From Palsa-1150 sp036490515 (lineage in GTDB: Bacteria; Myxococcota_A; Polyangia; Polyangiales; Polyangiaceae): DNA of 64,000 bases. Every line of letters begins with the position of its first letter. Position 1 is the stretch's first letter. Of this stretch, positions 28,808 through 40,138 are shown piece after piece. A program made the position numbers and the translations under genes. The notes under the pieces are model-generated. The model did not search any database. It was not told the origin of the DNA and saw nothing but the letters and a program-made list of their open reading frames with translations. The DNA lies in NCBI GenBank assembly GCA_036490515.1, contig DASXDU010000001.1:248001-312000 (forward strand), written 5' to 3'.

Positions 28808-29473
28808 CTATTCAGCATCACCGCTCGCCGCGCGCAATGGTGCCAGGGCCGGCAGGTCGTGCTCCATGCGGAGGCGCTTGGCCTCGAGGTAGCGCGCCGA
28901 GTGCTTGTTCGGGGGGACGACCACCGGGACGCGCCCGGTGACCTCGACGCCGAGGACGCGCAGGGCGCGCACCTTCTCGGGGTTGTTCGTCATCAGCCGC
29001 ACGCTCGCGACGCCGAGGTGCGCGAGCATGTCGCGCGCGACGTCGTACTTGCGCGCGTCGTCGGGGAGGCCGAGGAGGCGGTTCGCGTCGACCGTGTCGT
29101 GCCCGCGCGACTGGAGGGCGTACGCGCGGATCTTGTTGGCGAGGCCGATGCCGCGCCCCTCCTGCCGGAGGTAGAGCACCGCGCCCGCGCCGGCGTGCGC
29201 GACGGCGGCCATCGCCGCGTCGAGCTGCTCCTTGCAGTCGCACTTGAGCGAGCCGAACACCTCGCTCGTCATGCACTCGGAGTGCACGCGCACGAGGACG
29301 TCCTCCCGGCCGTGCACGTCGCCGAAGACGAGCGCCACGTGCTCGCCCGGGAAGACGTGCGTCTCGAAGTCGCCGTGCCGCGTGGGCAACGTGGCCCTGG
29401 CCGGGGACTCGGGAGGCTCGTGGGAAGGCTCTGTCTGTGTTTGAGGCCGGATCACCCGCGGGGGGACGTGCAT
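28808..29473 (-). CDS. ribA: GTP cyclohydrolase II
   Basis: This 221-residue enzyme opens GTP in the first committed step of riboflavin synthesis. The zinc site is visible as Cys residues in SECMTSEVFGSLKCDCKEQL. Catalytic and GTP-binding motifs YLRQEGRGIGL and RLMTNNPEKVRAL are intact. It stands alone without the RibB (dihydroxybutanone phosphate synthase) domain that is often fused. The N-terminus has ~25 extra residues before the core. It is followed on the same strand by the tandem Ddl-like gene. Another flavin gene, ribF, lies 15 kb away, so riboflavin genes are scattered. Confidence 0.95.
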   Translation of the reverse strand: MHVPPRVIRPQTQTEPSHEPPESPARATLPTRHGDFETHVFPGEHVALVFGDVHGREDVLVRVHSECMTSEVFGSLKCDCKEQLDAAMAAVAHAGAGAVLYLRQEGRGIGLANKIRAYALQSRGHDTVDANRLLGLPDDARKYDVARDMLAHLGVASVRLMTNNPEKVRALRVLGVEVTGRVPVVVPPNKHSARYLEAKRLRMEHDLPALAPLRAASGDAE

Positions 29474-29500
29474 CTCAATCTCCGGTGCGCAACCTAGGGA

Positions 29501-29512
29501 CGAGTCGACTCG
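29501..29512. promoter_or_regulatory. 12-bp perfect palindrome upstream of ribA
   Basis: CGAGTCGACTCG lies 28 bp upstream of the ribA start, in the 58-bp gap after holA. It may be a regulator binding site. No riboflavin (FMN) riboswitch is recognisable in this short gap. Confidence 0.3.
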
Positions 29513-29531
29513 CCGTCAAATTGCCTCTCTC

Positions 29532-30584
29532 CTAGGATGCTGAGCGCGCGCTCCGGGTGGCGCCTTCGCCACGGCAGAGGCGCGTGAGCATCTCCTCGAG
29601 GATGGCGTCGGCGGCGCGGCGGGAGCTCTTCAGCGCGACGTCGGTGTCGGCCAGGACGAGCATCCACCGCTCGACCTCGCGCGGCTGGACGGCGCGGGCC
29701 TTCTGGCCGAGGTCGCGCGCACGGTAGGGCTGGAAGACGCCCGCGCGCCGCGCCGCCTCGTCGGGCGAGGCGCCCCCGAGGACCGCGGCCTGGTAGCGGG
29801 CGAGCTGCCGGATGCTCCAGGCGAGGGCGCCGAGCAGCGGGAGGCCTCGCTCGCGCGGATCGTAGGCGTCTGCGAGCGTTCGGAGCGCCCGCCCGAGGTC
29901 GCGCGCGCCCACGGCGTCGACGAGGTCCCAGGTGTCCGAGGTGCGGACGCGGGCCACGCACGCGCCGACGGCCGCCTCGTCGACGGGGGCGCCCGGCCCG
30001 ACGTAGAGCGAGAGGCGCTCGATCGCGTCGTCGACCGACGAGAGCTGGGGGCCGGCGAGCGCGGCGAGGAGCTCGGAGACGTCGCGGTCGACGTCGTGGC
30101 CCTTCGCCGCGAAGCGTCCGGCGATCCAGTCGGGGAGCGCCCGCGCGTCGAGCGGGTCGCACACCACGATCCAGCCCTGTTTGCGGGCCAGCTGCCCGAA
30201 CTTGCGGCGGCCGTCGAGCTTCGACGAGACGATCACCATGCACGTCGAGTCGACCGCCGCGGCCGCGTACTCGGCGAGTCGGTCGAACGGCGAGGCGTCG
30301 GACTCGCGCCCCTCGCCCGCGTCCCACCGCTCGGCGCCGCGCACGAGGACGAACCGCCGCTGCGCCATCATCGGCACGGTGCGCGCCGCCGCGATGACGT
30401 TCTCGACGTCGCCCTCGCCCGCCGTGAACTTGTCCTCGTTGAACGCCGCGACGCCGCCCGCGAGAGAGGCCTCGCGCAGCGCCGCCACGACCTGATCGCG
30501 GAGCAGACGCTCTTCGCCGGCCACCACGTAGAGGGGCCGGAGCTTGCCCTGCTTCGCCTGCTGGATCGCCTCGTTCGGCGTCAC
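29532..30584 (-). CDS. holA: DNA polymerase III subunit delta
   Basis: This 350-residue clamp-loader subunit opens the sliding clamp for polymerase III. The N-terminal P-loop-like fold starts with LRPLYVVAGEERLLRDQVV, typical of HolA. The middle has the AAA lid region (LLAALAGPQLSSVDDAIERL, ~190-210). The C-terminal collar domain shows LPLLGALAWSIRQLARYQ. The length is normal. It lies 19 bp after the MYXO-CTERM-like envelope gene on the same strand, an odd pairing but consistent with shared transcription. Confidence 0.88.
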   Translation of the reverse strand: MTPNEAIQQAKQGKLRPLYVVAGEERLLRDQVVAALREASLAGGVAAFNEDKFTAGEGDVENVIAAARTVPMMAQRRFVLVRGAERWDAGEGRESDASPFDRLAEYAAAAVDSTCMVIVSSKLDGRRKFGQLARKQGWIVVCDPLDARALPDWIAGRFAAKGHDVDRDVSELLAALAGPQLSSVDDAIERLSLYVGPGAPVDEAAVGACVARVRTSDTWDLVDAVGARDLGRALRTLADAYDPRERGLPLLGALAWSIRQLARYQAAVLGGASPDEAARRAGVFQPYRARDLGQKARAVQPREVERWMLVLADTDVALKSSRRAADAILEEMLTRLCRGEGATRSARSAS

Positions 30585-30603
30585 GTCGTCCCGGTCCGCG
30601 CTC

Positions 30604-31506
30604 TCAGCCGGCCGCGCTGCGGCGCCGCGAGATGCGGAGGAGCGCCAGCCCGAGCCCGAGCAGGAGCGCGCTTCCCATCGCGAAGGGGGCCGCCCCTTGC
30701 GACTCGAGGCCTGCCGCGATGCATCCGCACCCGCTCGGGTGGTCCTTCACGCCCTCCTCCTCGGCCGTCTTGTTGTACGCCGAGTCGGGGATCATCGAGC
30801 CGCCGTTGCCGACCGGGGCGACGTCGCCGCTGGGAACGGCGGCGTTGGTGTCGTCGTTCGATGCGACCTTCGCGCCGCCATCGAGCCCCGTGCTCACCGA
30901 CTGGATGTCGACGCCCTTCTTCTTGGTCGACTTGGCGTCGCCCGAGAAATCCATCGCCCCGCGGTAGACGGGCGGGTTGTCGCCCTTGAGGACGAGCTTC
31001 TGCGCCCCGCCGACGTCGCCGTCCGGGCCCGAGAGCGAGACGAGGTACTCGCCCGCCTCGAAGTACCCGCCGTCGCGGCGGAGGTCGAACTCGAAGTACG
31101 TGGACTTGAAGACCTTGCCGCTCGCGTCGGCGAAGTCGACGTCCATCGACTGGATCTGCTTGGCGGGCGTGTCCTGCACCATGCGGTGGTGCACGGGGTC
31201 GGCGCCCTTCTGCATGATGGCCCGCTCGTCGACCGCCTCCTTCGAGAAGGTGAAGCGCATCGGCGTGTGCATCATCGGCGGGGCCCGGGGGAGATCGATG
31301 CGCACCTTCACGTGCCACTCGCCGCTGCTCTCGGTCACGTCGGTCGTCTTGATCGAGAAGTTCCCCCCCGCCAGCGCGAGCGGCGCGACGAGCACCGTGG
31401 TGACGAGCGCGAGGAGGCCGACGAGGAAGTGGCGAAAGGAGCGAACGGAGTGGACGGAGCCTACGGAGCCTACGGAGCCTACGGAGCCTACGGAACGAGG
31501 GTTCAT
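30604..31506 (-). CDS. Secreted protein with MYXO-CTERM-like sorting tail
   Basis: This is a 300-residue envelope protein. The N-terminus carries a repeat-encoded Ser-Val-Gly series (residues 5-18) before a regular signal peptide hydrophobic core (FLVGLLALVTTVLVAPLALA). The mature part (~48-165) is a beta-sandwich-like domain I cannot name; a Ser/Gly/Asp-rich linker follows. The end has GCGC, then a membrane span (FAMGSALLLGLGLALL) and RISRRR, the layout of MYXO-CTERM tails that are processed at the Cys in myxobacteria. The ATG at 31506 is chosen as the only nearby start. It is divergent from the Ser/Thr kinase gene. Confidence 0.75.
   Translation of the reverse strand: MNPRSVGSVGSVGSVGSVHSVRSFRHFLVGLLALVTTVLVAPLALAGGNFSIKTTDVTESSGEWHVKVRIDLPRAPPMMHTPMRFTFSKEAVDERAIMQKGADPVHHRMVQDTPAKQIQSMDVDFADASGKVFKSTYFEFDLRRDGGYFEAGEYLVSLSGPDGDVGGAQKLVLKGDNPPVYRGAMDFSGDAKSTKKKGVDIQSVSTGLDGGAKVASNDDTNAAVPSGDVAPVGNGGSMIPDSAYNKTAEEEGVKDHPSGCGCIAAGLESQGAAPFAMGSALLLGLGLALLRISRRRSAAG
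31442..31495. repeat. 9-nt tandem repeat at the start of the MYXO-CTERM-like gene
   Basis: Four units of CCTACGGAG (31460-31495, last base changed) plus degenerate units before them encode the Ser-Val-Gly repeat in the n-region of the signal peptide. Confidence 0.9.
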
Positions 31507-31713
31507 GGCGCGGTTCCTGTGCGCGGGACCTTACCTCGACTTGCTTGCCCGCCGCACGCGGATGCGTCCGGGCGCGCGCTGACGCGACGCCCCATCCCTC
31601 GCGTCCTTCCCGCTGCGCTCGGAGCGAAGGCGCGCCTCTCCTACATGGGCGCATCGGCGCACGGCTGGGGCTTTGGGCCGAAACTGCCGCGCGGGACCGT
31701 CTCGCGCGTCGCG

Positions 31714-31742
31714 TTGACACGCTGAAACGCCCCAGGCACACT
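31714..31742 (+). promoter_or_regulatory. Candidate sigma-70-type promoter of the kinase gene
   Basis: A perfect -35 hexamer TTGACA (31714-31719) is followed after 17 bp by CACACT (31737-31742), a weak -10 box sharing three consensus positions. It lies 55 bp upstream of the kinase start. Confidence 0.45.
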
Positions 31743-31796
31743 GAGATCGCGGGTGCCTATGCCTCCTGGCTAGGGCCTGCTTCGGGAGCGTCTCCA

Positions 31797-33461
<1,665 letters not shown>

Positions 33462-33644
33462 GCGCACTGAAAAGAAGACGCCGCCGTACCGGCTGATCTA
33501 TCCTCGCGATAGCGGTGCCGGGACTTTCTTCGATGCGCCCGACGTGCGGACGCTCGCGGCGAGCCTCGGGATGACGGGTGCGCAGCCGGGCCTCACGACG
33601 TTCCTCACCGGCGCGCCTTCGGTTCACTCGACGGAGCGCGAAAC

Positions 33645-36197
33645 GTGGCTGAACGAAACCTCGCCAGGATCGTCGCCGGGCTCGTACTCGGCGCTCTCGT
33701 CGTATGGTCGGGCAGCGCGCTCGCCGACGAGCGAACCGAGGCCCGTGCCCACTTCAAGAAGGGCATGGCGGAGATCGCCGACGGCAAGTACGACCTGGGC
33801 ATCGAGGAGCTGAAGAAGGCCTACGACATCCTTCCGCACCCCAACGTCCTCTACAACATCGCGCGCGCGTACGTCGACCAGGGCGATCTCGAGAACGCCG
33901 TCGCCTATTACAAGAAGTACCTCGAGGGGAACCCGAAGGACCGGGACGAGGTCGCGCAGATCGTCGCCGCCCTCGAGGCGCGGATCCGCAAGCAGCAGGC
34001 GGAGCTCGTCGAGGCGCAGCAGGCACAGACCCCCACCGGCCCGACGCCGGGGGGCCCCGGTGCGACGCCGGGTGGGCCCACGGGCCCGGGCGCGGGCACG
34101 CAGCCCGGAGGGGCGACCGGGCCGGGTGGTGCGGCGCGGCCGGGGGCCAGGCTCCCGGGCGAGTCGGCGGCGAACCTGCCCGAGGGCGCGCTGAAGACCG
34201 AAGAGGTGTTCGAGGAGACGGTCGTCACGGCGTCCAAGTCGGCGCAGAGCCCCCTCGACGCGCCCAACTCGACGTCGATCATCACCGAGCAGGACATCCG
34301 CCTCTCGGGCATCACGAAGATCCCCGAGCTGCTCCGGCGCCTCGCCGGCGTCGACATCATGGAGACCACCGGCTCGCAGACCGAGGTCTCGCTGCGCGGC
34401 TTCAACCAGCGCCTGTCGAACAAGGTGCTCGTCCTCGTCGACGGGCGCAGCGTCTACATCGATCTCATCGGCGCCACCTTCTGGGCGACCCTCTCCATCG
34501 GCGTCGAGGACATCGAGCGCATCGAGGTCGTCCGCGGCCCCGGCTCGGCGCTCTACGGCGCCGACGCCTTCAACGGCGTCATCAACATCATCACCAAGGC
34601 GCCGGGCGAGGGAGGCAGCGGCTTCTCGGTCGGCTACGGCGACCACAACACGACGCACGGCACGGTGTACGCGAGCGGGAGAGACAAGGAGATCGCCTAC
34701 CGCGTGTCGGCCGGGTACGACTACCTGCCGCGCTGGAGCGAGGAGGTCCCCAACGGGCGCACCGACGTGAGCCTCTTCTCCAACGACCAGCAGACCTCGC
34801 AGCGCACCGAGCGCATCGACGGCACGGTGACGCGGCAGTTCGGCAAGGACGTCACGGTCGGCCTGCAGGGCGGCTACACCGGCGGCACGGCCGAGATCCT
34901 CGGCATCGGCCCGATCAACGACATCTTGCTGAACCCCTTCACGGTGGGGGACGTGACGCTGTTCCTCCACTCGAAGCACTTCGAGGCGCGCACGTTCACG
35001 AACATCCTCCGCGGCGAGAACGGGATCAACTCGGCCTACCTCGGCCAGACCAACCTGCCCGGGCACTTCAACCTGGCGGTGATCGACGGCGAGGTCCAGT
35101 ACATCGACCAGTTCCCGTTCGGCCCGAACGTCGACAACGACCTCCACGTCGGTGCCGCGTACCGGTTCAAGTCCGTCTCGTGGACGTACCAGGCGAGCGA
35201 CGAGACGGAGAACCACGTCGGCTTCTTCGTCCACGACGAGGCGAAGCTCGGCAGGCACGTCGCCATCGTGGCCGACTACCGCGCCGACTACGTCCCTTAC
35301 CTCGACCGCATCGTGCAGTCGCCGCGCGCGTCGATCCTGTTCCACCCGAGCAAGCAGTCGACCATCCGCGGGATGGTCGGCACGGCGTTCCGGACGCCGA
35401 CGTTCCTCGAGTCGTACCTCGGCATCCCCGTGCAGCTGCCGCTCACGGGCGCGGGCCTCATCTCCGAGGGGCAGCGCTCGGACAACCCGAGCTTCAAGGT
35501 CAACCCGGAGCAGATCTTCACGACCGAGCTCGGGTACCTCAACTCGGACAGCGACTACTTCACGTTCGACAGCGCGTTCTTCTACAACCACGCGAACAAC
35601 CTCATCGAGCTCGCGCCCAACCGCCCCGTCACCCTGGGCGACGTCGCCAACCCCGCGGTGCCGACGGCGCCGAACCCGGAGTCGGGCCTCTACCCCGTCT
35701 TCCTCGGCGGGTTCGAGAACCAGTGCCAGACGTACAACGTGTACGGCGCGGAGCTCGGCCTGCGTACGTTCCCGATCGAGGGTCTCGACGTGTACGCCAA
35801 CGGGACGCTCATGAAGGTCGACGAGGACCAGAGCGGATGCACCCCCGCCCAGCTCGCCCTCCTCGCGAACGACGCGCGAACGAGCGCCTTCAAGCTGAAC
35901 ACCGGCGTCCAGGTCCGTACGAAGATCGGCTTCGACGGCTCGGTCGACTTCCACTACGTCACGCCGCAGACCTGGGCCGAGCAGATCGAGAACGTCCAGC
36001 AGCAACGCATCAACTACCAGTCGTTCTACCTGCCGTCGTACGAGCTGCTCAACGCGTCCATCGGCTACCACTTCCTCAAGAACCAGGCCGAGATCCGCGG
36101 CGTCGGCTTCAACCTGCTCGACGACCAGCACCGCGAGCACCCCTTCGGGCAATGGATCGACCGGCGTCTGATGGCGCTCTTCTCCTACAAGTTCTGA
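33645..36197 (+). CDS. TonB-dependent outer-membrane receptor with N-terminal TPR domain
   Basis: This 850-residue protein starts at a GTG with GGAGCG ahead. A signal peptide (~1-27) is followed by TPR repeats (~30-125, with HFKKGMAEIADGKYDLGIEELKKAY), a Gly/Pro/Thr linker (~130-180), a plug domain (~190-310, with VTASKSAQSPLDAPNSTSII and VRGPGSALYGADAFNGVINI) and a 22-strand-type barrel ending in aromatic FSYKF. The ligand is unknown. The TPR part replaces the signalling domain of classical transducers and could dock periplasmic partners. The next gene, 7 bp on, encodes a lipoprotein that may help capture substrate. Confidence 0.9.
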   Translation: MAERNLARIVAGLVLGALVVWSGSALADERTEARAHFKKGMAEIADGKYDLGIEELKKAYDILPHPNVLYNIARAYVDQGDLENAVAYYKKYLEGNPKDRDEVAQIVAALEARIRKQQAELVEAQQAQTPTGPTPGGPGATPGGPTGPGAGTQPGGATGPGGAARPGARLPGESAANLPEGALKTEEVFEETVVTASKSAQSPLDAPNSTSIITEQDIRLSGITKIPELLRRLAGVDIMETTGSQTEVSLRGFNQRLSNKVLVLVDGRSVYIDLIGATFWATLSIGVEDIERIEVVRGPGSALYGADAFNGVINIITKAPGEGGSGFSVGYGDHNTTHGTVYASGRDKEIAYRVSAGYDYLPRWSEEVPNGRTDVSLFSNDQQTSQRTERIDGTVTRQFGKDVTVGLQGGYTGGTAEILGIGPINDILLNPFTVGDVTLFLHSKHFEARTFTNILRGENGINSAYLGQTNLPGHFNLAVIDGEVQYIDQFPFGPNVDNDLHVGAAYRFKSVSWTYQASDETENHVGFFVHDEAKLGRHVAIVADYRADYVPYLDRIVQSPRASILFHPSKQSTIRGMVGTAFRTPTFLESYLGIPVQLPLTGAGLISEGQRSDNPSFKVNPEQIFTTELGYLNSDSDYFTFDSAFFYNHANNLIELAPNRPVTLGDVANPAVPTAPNPESGLYPVFLGGFENQCQTYNVYGAELGLRTFPIEGLDVYANGTLMKVDEDQSGCTPAQLALLANDARTSAFKLNTGVQVRTKIGFDGSVDFHYVTPQTWAEQIENVQQQRINYQSFYLPSYELLNASIGYHFLKNQAEIRGVGFNLLDDQHREHPFGQWIDRRLMALFSYKF

Positions 36198-36204
36198 CGA
36201 GGCC

Positions 36205-38343
36205 ATGAGCATGGGACCCACTCGCCTCTTCGTAAGGCTCGCGCAGACGGCCCTCGTCGCCGCTGCCGTTGCCTGCGGCAACGTGCCCGACGACCCGGGC
36301 GCGCGCATCTTCGCGCCGGCCGGGGTCATCCAGGGGACGGTCCTCTACCAGGGCCCGCACCCCTGCTCGTCGAACGGGCACATCGTCGGCAACGCCATCC
36401 TCCTCGTGTTCGATCGCCGGAACCCGCCGCCGCCGAACGGCCTGGCGACCCTGCCTGCGAACTTCGCCGACGTGACGGGCGACACGCTCTTCAAGAACGA
36501 GCCGCGCTACACGGGGACGGACGTCTACTGCCCGCTCCAGCACGGGTTCACCGACACCATCACCGTGAGCGCCCCGTTCTCCGTCTCGCCGCTCGGCACC
36601 ACCCTGCCCGACGGCACGATCCAGGGTGCCTCGTACGAGATCGAGGGGTTCTTCGACTACACGGGCGACTTCCTCCCGACGTTCAAGATCCGCGAGCTCC
36701 CCGAGGCGACCGACATCGGCGGCGGCGATCTCGACACGGCCGACGCGCTCAAGCCCATCAACCAGGGCAACCCGAACTACCAGCCGCATTTTCTCCCCGT
36801 GAACGTCGGCAATCCCGAGCCGCTCCAGGCCGGGCAGACGATCCCGACGTACGACATCCCCTCGAGCGGCTACCTGACGAGCAACGTCGTCGTGTCGATG
36901 GGCCAGGCGCTCACGCTCACGCGTCCCTACCTCTATCCGCAGGGGATGACGGTGACGCAGTCGCCGTCGGACGGGAGCCTCACCACGGCGGTCGTACAGT
37001 CGTCGGACTGCCCGCTCGGAGACCCTGGGTCGGGCAACCCGGACACCTGCCAGGTCCAGAACAGCACGGGGTCGACGATTCCGAATACCGTCGAGACGTC
37101 CGCCGACTTCATGCCGGTCCTGACCATCCCGGCGGACATCGGCGCTCTTTCTGCGCCGGCGGTCACCATATCGACGGCGTCGGCGCAGGACGCGAATACG
37201 TTCGAGGCGATCCTGCCCCACCTGACGCTCAAGTTCGGCGTCGCGCCGCCGGAGGTCGCGGCGGCCGTCGCAACGGGGCCGACGGACCCGTTCCACTTCC
37301 AGCTGAACCCGACCGGGCCCGAGGGCTCGTTCTCCGTCTGGCAGAACCAGTACTTCGACCCCGGGATGCAGAAGTGGTTGCCGCTGACGATCCCCGAGGG
37401 GGTCATCCCGATGCTCTGGCCGGAAGTCATCCTGTCGAAGCTCGTCGACAGCACCCCGCCGTTGCATGACGGGACGAACGGCGGGCCCATCGATCCGGCC
37501 AGCCTCACGGCGCAGGGGGCTGCGGGGCAGCCGGTCGTCATCATGGAGGGCATCACCTTCCTGACCGCGCAGCAGAACAACCCCCTCGGCGGGCAAGGCC
37601 AGTCGGACACGCTGTTCAACACGGTGCTGGGGCAGGGCATCAGCAGCCTCTCGTCCTTCACGCCGGGCGCCGACGACACCCTGGTCAACGCCGACGGCAC
37701 ACCGCACGTCTTCCAGCAGGACCATCTCGTGATCGGCTTGCGCCCGGCGGTCATCTGCTTCAACCACCTCTTCGACACGCCCCCGGCAATCGACCCGCGC
37801 GGCGTCATCGTGACGCCGCAGTCGGGCGCGCCCCAGGCCACCTTCGCGGGGGGAGGGAACGTCAACCCGGTCATCCCCGCGGACCTCCTGACGAACGCAG
37901 ACCAGCCGCAGACGGCCCCGCTGGGGTCGAGCCCGAGCACGCTCACCGGCGTGCAGACGCGCGGTCAGGTCACCAACCTCGTGAACGGCGTCATGTACGG
38001 GTGCCTGCCGCAGGGCCGCTACGCCATCAACGTCGTCTACCCGGACGGCCAGGCGTGGACGGTCCCGAACGAGGCGGGCGCTTGCTCGGGTGCGGAAGGG
38101 ACGACGCCCTACAACGGGGTGACGCAAGGCCTCACGTGCACCATCAAGCCGCGCCCGGTGCTCTACTCGCAGGGCAACCGGGCGGTCGTCGAGATCGTCG
38201 CGCCGACGAACGCGCAGAACTGCGTCACGGCGAACCCGGAGACGGTCTACGGCACGTCGTCGAACCCGATCGCGGCCGACAACATGCCCGCGAACACCGC
38301 AGCCTACGCCACTCCCCAGGAGTGCAAGGTCACCACCCCGTGA
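36205..38343 (+). CDS. Large surface lipoprotein paired with the TonB receptor
   Basis: This 712-residue protein begins at ATG 36205 (a second ATG is two codons on) with a signal peptide ending in AAAVACGN, so Cys ~24 is probably lipidated. The mature chain is rich in Thr, Pro, Gly and Asn and appears to be all-beta, with no family I recognise. Its first domain begins GVIQGTVLYQGPHPCSSNGH, like a carboxypeptidase-regulatory-type fold. Position directly behind the TonB receptor suggests a joint uptake system, in the way SusD pairs with SusC, although this is not a SusD sequence. Confidence 0.7.
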   Translation: MSMGPTRLFVRLAQTALVAAAVACGNVPDDPGARIFAPAGVIQGTVLYQGPHPCSSNGHIVGNAILLVFDRRNPPPPNGLATLPANFADVTGDTLFKNEPRYTGTDVYCPLQHGFTDTITVSAPFSVSPLGTTLPDGTIQGASYEIEGFFDYTGDFLPTFKIRELPEATDIGGGDLDTADALKPINQGNPNYQPHFLPVNVGNPEPLQAGQTIPTYDIPSSGYLTSNVVVSMGQALTLTRPYLYPQGMTVTQSPSDGSLTTAVVQSSDCPLGDPGSGNPDTCQVQNSTGSTIPNTVETSADFMPVLTIPADIGALSAPAVTISTASAQDANTFEAILPHLTLKFGVAPPEVAAAVATGPTDPFHFQLNPTGPEGSFSVWQNQYFDPGMQKWLPLTIPEGVIPMLWPEVILSKLVDSTPPLHDGTNGGPIDPASLTAQGAAGQPVVIMEGITFLTAQQNNPLGGQGQSDTLFNTVLGQGISSLSSFTPGADDTLVNADGTPHVFQQDHLVIGLRPAVICFNHLFDTPPAIDPRGVIVTPQSGAPQATFAGGGNVNPVIPADLLTNADQPQTAPLGSSPSTLTGVQTRGQVTNLVNGVMYGCLPQGRYAINVVYPDGQAWTVPNEAGACSGAEGTTPYNGVTQGLTCTIKPRPVLYSQGNRAVVEIVAPTNAQNCVTANPETVYGTSSNPIAADNMPANTAAYATPQECKVTTP

Positions 38344-38350
38344 GCGAGCC

Positions 38351-40066
38351 TCAGACGAGGTCGAACGGGTACCCGCCGTCGACGTAGGTCTTGCTGGCGA
38401 CGGCCTTGCGGAGCTCGTCGTCGTTCTTGTCGACGGCCGCGACCACCTGCGCGAGGCGGCGCTCGGCGGCCGCGACGAAGATGCTCGTGAGGTCGATCTC
38501 CCTTCGCGCCCCCTCCTCGCCGCGCTGGGCGATGGCGCGCGTGGTGCGCGTGATGACGGCGGCGATGGCGTAGAGGTCGATCGCCATGTCGGCGGTGCGC
38601 TTCTGCGTGTACTGCATCTCGGCGATGTCCCGGCCGTGCTTGCGGAGCACCTTCTCGGCGCCGCGCGCGAGCTCCTGCACGTACTCCTCGAAGACCACCG
38701 CCTCGCGGTTGAGGATGGGGTGGTGGCGCGTCATGCGCTCGCGCCCGAGGACCGACCGGGCCCGCCGGACGGCGAAGTCGCTCAGCAGGCCGAACCCCTT
38801 GATGGGTTCTCGCATCGCGCGGGCGACGTCGGCGAGCTCCCGCCCGGGCCCCTGCATCCCGGAGAGCGCGATGAACGCGCGCAGGATCTCGTTGGTCCCC
38901 TCGAAGATGAGGTTGATGCGCGCGTCCCGGAGGAGCCGCTCGTAGGGGTACTCGGCCATGTAGCCGATGCCCGCCGCGATCTGGAGAGCCTCGTTGACGA
39001 CGCGCCAGCACGTCTCGCTCCCGTACACCTTGCAGATCGCGCTCTCGACGCTGAAGTCGTCGACGCCCCCGGCGTCGACGATGCCGGTGGTCAGGTACGT
39101 CATGCACTCGAGCGCCCAGGTGTCGGCCATCATCGTGGCGATCTTGTCCTTGATGAGCCCGAACTCCCCGATGGGCCGCCCGAATGCGCGCCGCTCGCCG
39201 CACCGCTCCACCGCCATCTTGACGACGCGCTTGCACATCCCGAGCGCGCCGCTCGCCAGGCCGAGGCGCCCGCCGTTCAGGACCTCCATCGCGACCTTGA
39301 AGCCGCGACCCGGGTCGCCCAGAACGTTCGACGCGGGCACGAACACGTCCTCGAAGAACACCTCGGTCGTCGAGCTCCCGCGGATGCCGAGCTTGTGCTC
39401 CGGGGGGCCGCTCTTCACGCCCCATCCACGCTCGACCAGGAACGCGGTGATCCGGGGCTTCACCCCCTCGTCCGCGGGGGACGTCCGCGCGAACACCGTG
39501 AAGAGGTCCGCGAAGCCGCCGTTCGTGATCCAGATCTTCGATCCGTTGAGGACGTACCCGGCCCCCCGCGGCTCGGCGCGCGTCTGGATGGCGGCCGCGT
39601 CGCTCCCCGCGCCGGGCTCGGTCAGGGCGAAGGCGGCGACCATCTCGCCGGTCGCCAGGCGTGGCAGGTAGCGCGCCTGGAGCTCCTCGTTCCCGAAGAG
39701 GAGCAGGGCCTTCAGGCCGATGCTCTGGTGCGCCGCGACCGTGACGGCCACGCTCGAGTCGAGGGCTCCGAGCTCCTGGAGGACGCGCGCGTAGCCCGTC
39801 TGCGTCAGGCCCGCCCCTCCGTGCGCCTGGGGGACGATCATCCCGAACAGGCCCAGCTCCTTGACCCCCTTCAGGACCTCGTCCGGGATGCGCTGCTCGC
39901 GGTCGATGGCGGCCGAGTCGACCCAGAGGTGGAAGTACCGGCGGACCCCGTCGAGCAGGGCCCGCAGGGAGTCGACTTCTTGGGCCGGCGGCTCCGGCCA
40001 GGGGAAGATGAGGCTCTCGTCGATGATTCCGAAGAAGAGGCTCTTCATGAACGACTGCTCGCGCAT
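38351..40066 (-). CDS. Acyl-CoA dehydrogenase, VLCAD/ACAD9-like
   Basis: This 571-residue flavoenzyme makes the alpha-beta double bond in fatty acyl-CoA. The FAD-binding signature AFALTEPGAGSDAAAIQTRA and SKIWITNGGFADL are present. The catalytic Glu lies in LIFEGTNEILRAF (~405). It is longer than the ~380-residue short-chain enzymes because of a helical C-terminal extension (~430-571), as in very-long-chain acyl-CoA dehydrogenases. The ATG at 40066 is chosen; ATG 40048 is equally possible. It is divergent from folP across 72 bp. Confidence 0.92.
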   Translation of the reverse strand: MREQSFMKSLFFGIIDESLIFPWPEPPAQEVDSLRALLDGVRRYFHLWVDSAAIDREQRIPDEVLKGVKELGLFGMIVPQAHGGAGLTQTGYARVLQELGALDSSVAVTVAAHQSIGLKALLLFGNEELQARYLPRLATGEMVAAFALTEPGAGSDAAAIQTRAEPRGAGYVLNGSKIWITNGGFADLFTVFARTSPADEGVKPRITAFLVERGWGVKSGPPEHKLGIRGSSTTEVFFEDVFVPASNVLGDPGRGFKVAMEVLNGGRLGLASGALGMCKRVVKMAVERCGERRAFGRPIGEFGLIKDKIATMMADTWALECMTYLTTGIVDAGGVDDFSVESAICKVYGSETCWRVVNEALQIAAGIGYMAEYPYERLLRDARINLIFEGTNEILRAFIALSGMQGPGRELADVARAMREPIKGFGLLSDFAVRRARSVLGRERMTRHHPILNREAVVFEEYVQELARGAEKVLRKHGRDIAEMQYTQKRTADMAIDLYAIAAVITRTTRAIAQRGEEGARREIDLTSIFVAAAERRLAQVVAAVDKNDDELRKAVASKTYVDGGYPFDLV

Positions 40067-40138
40067 GGCTGGCGACGATGCCACGTTTTCGCGTTGCGGG
40101 TGGGGGTTCGCGTTGCTAGCCGTAAGAGGAGGAGGCCG

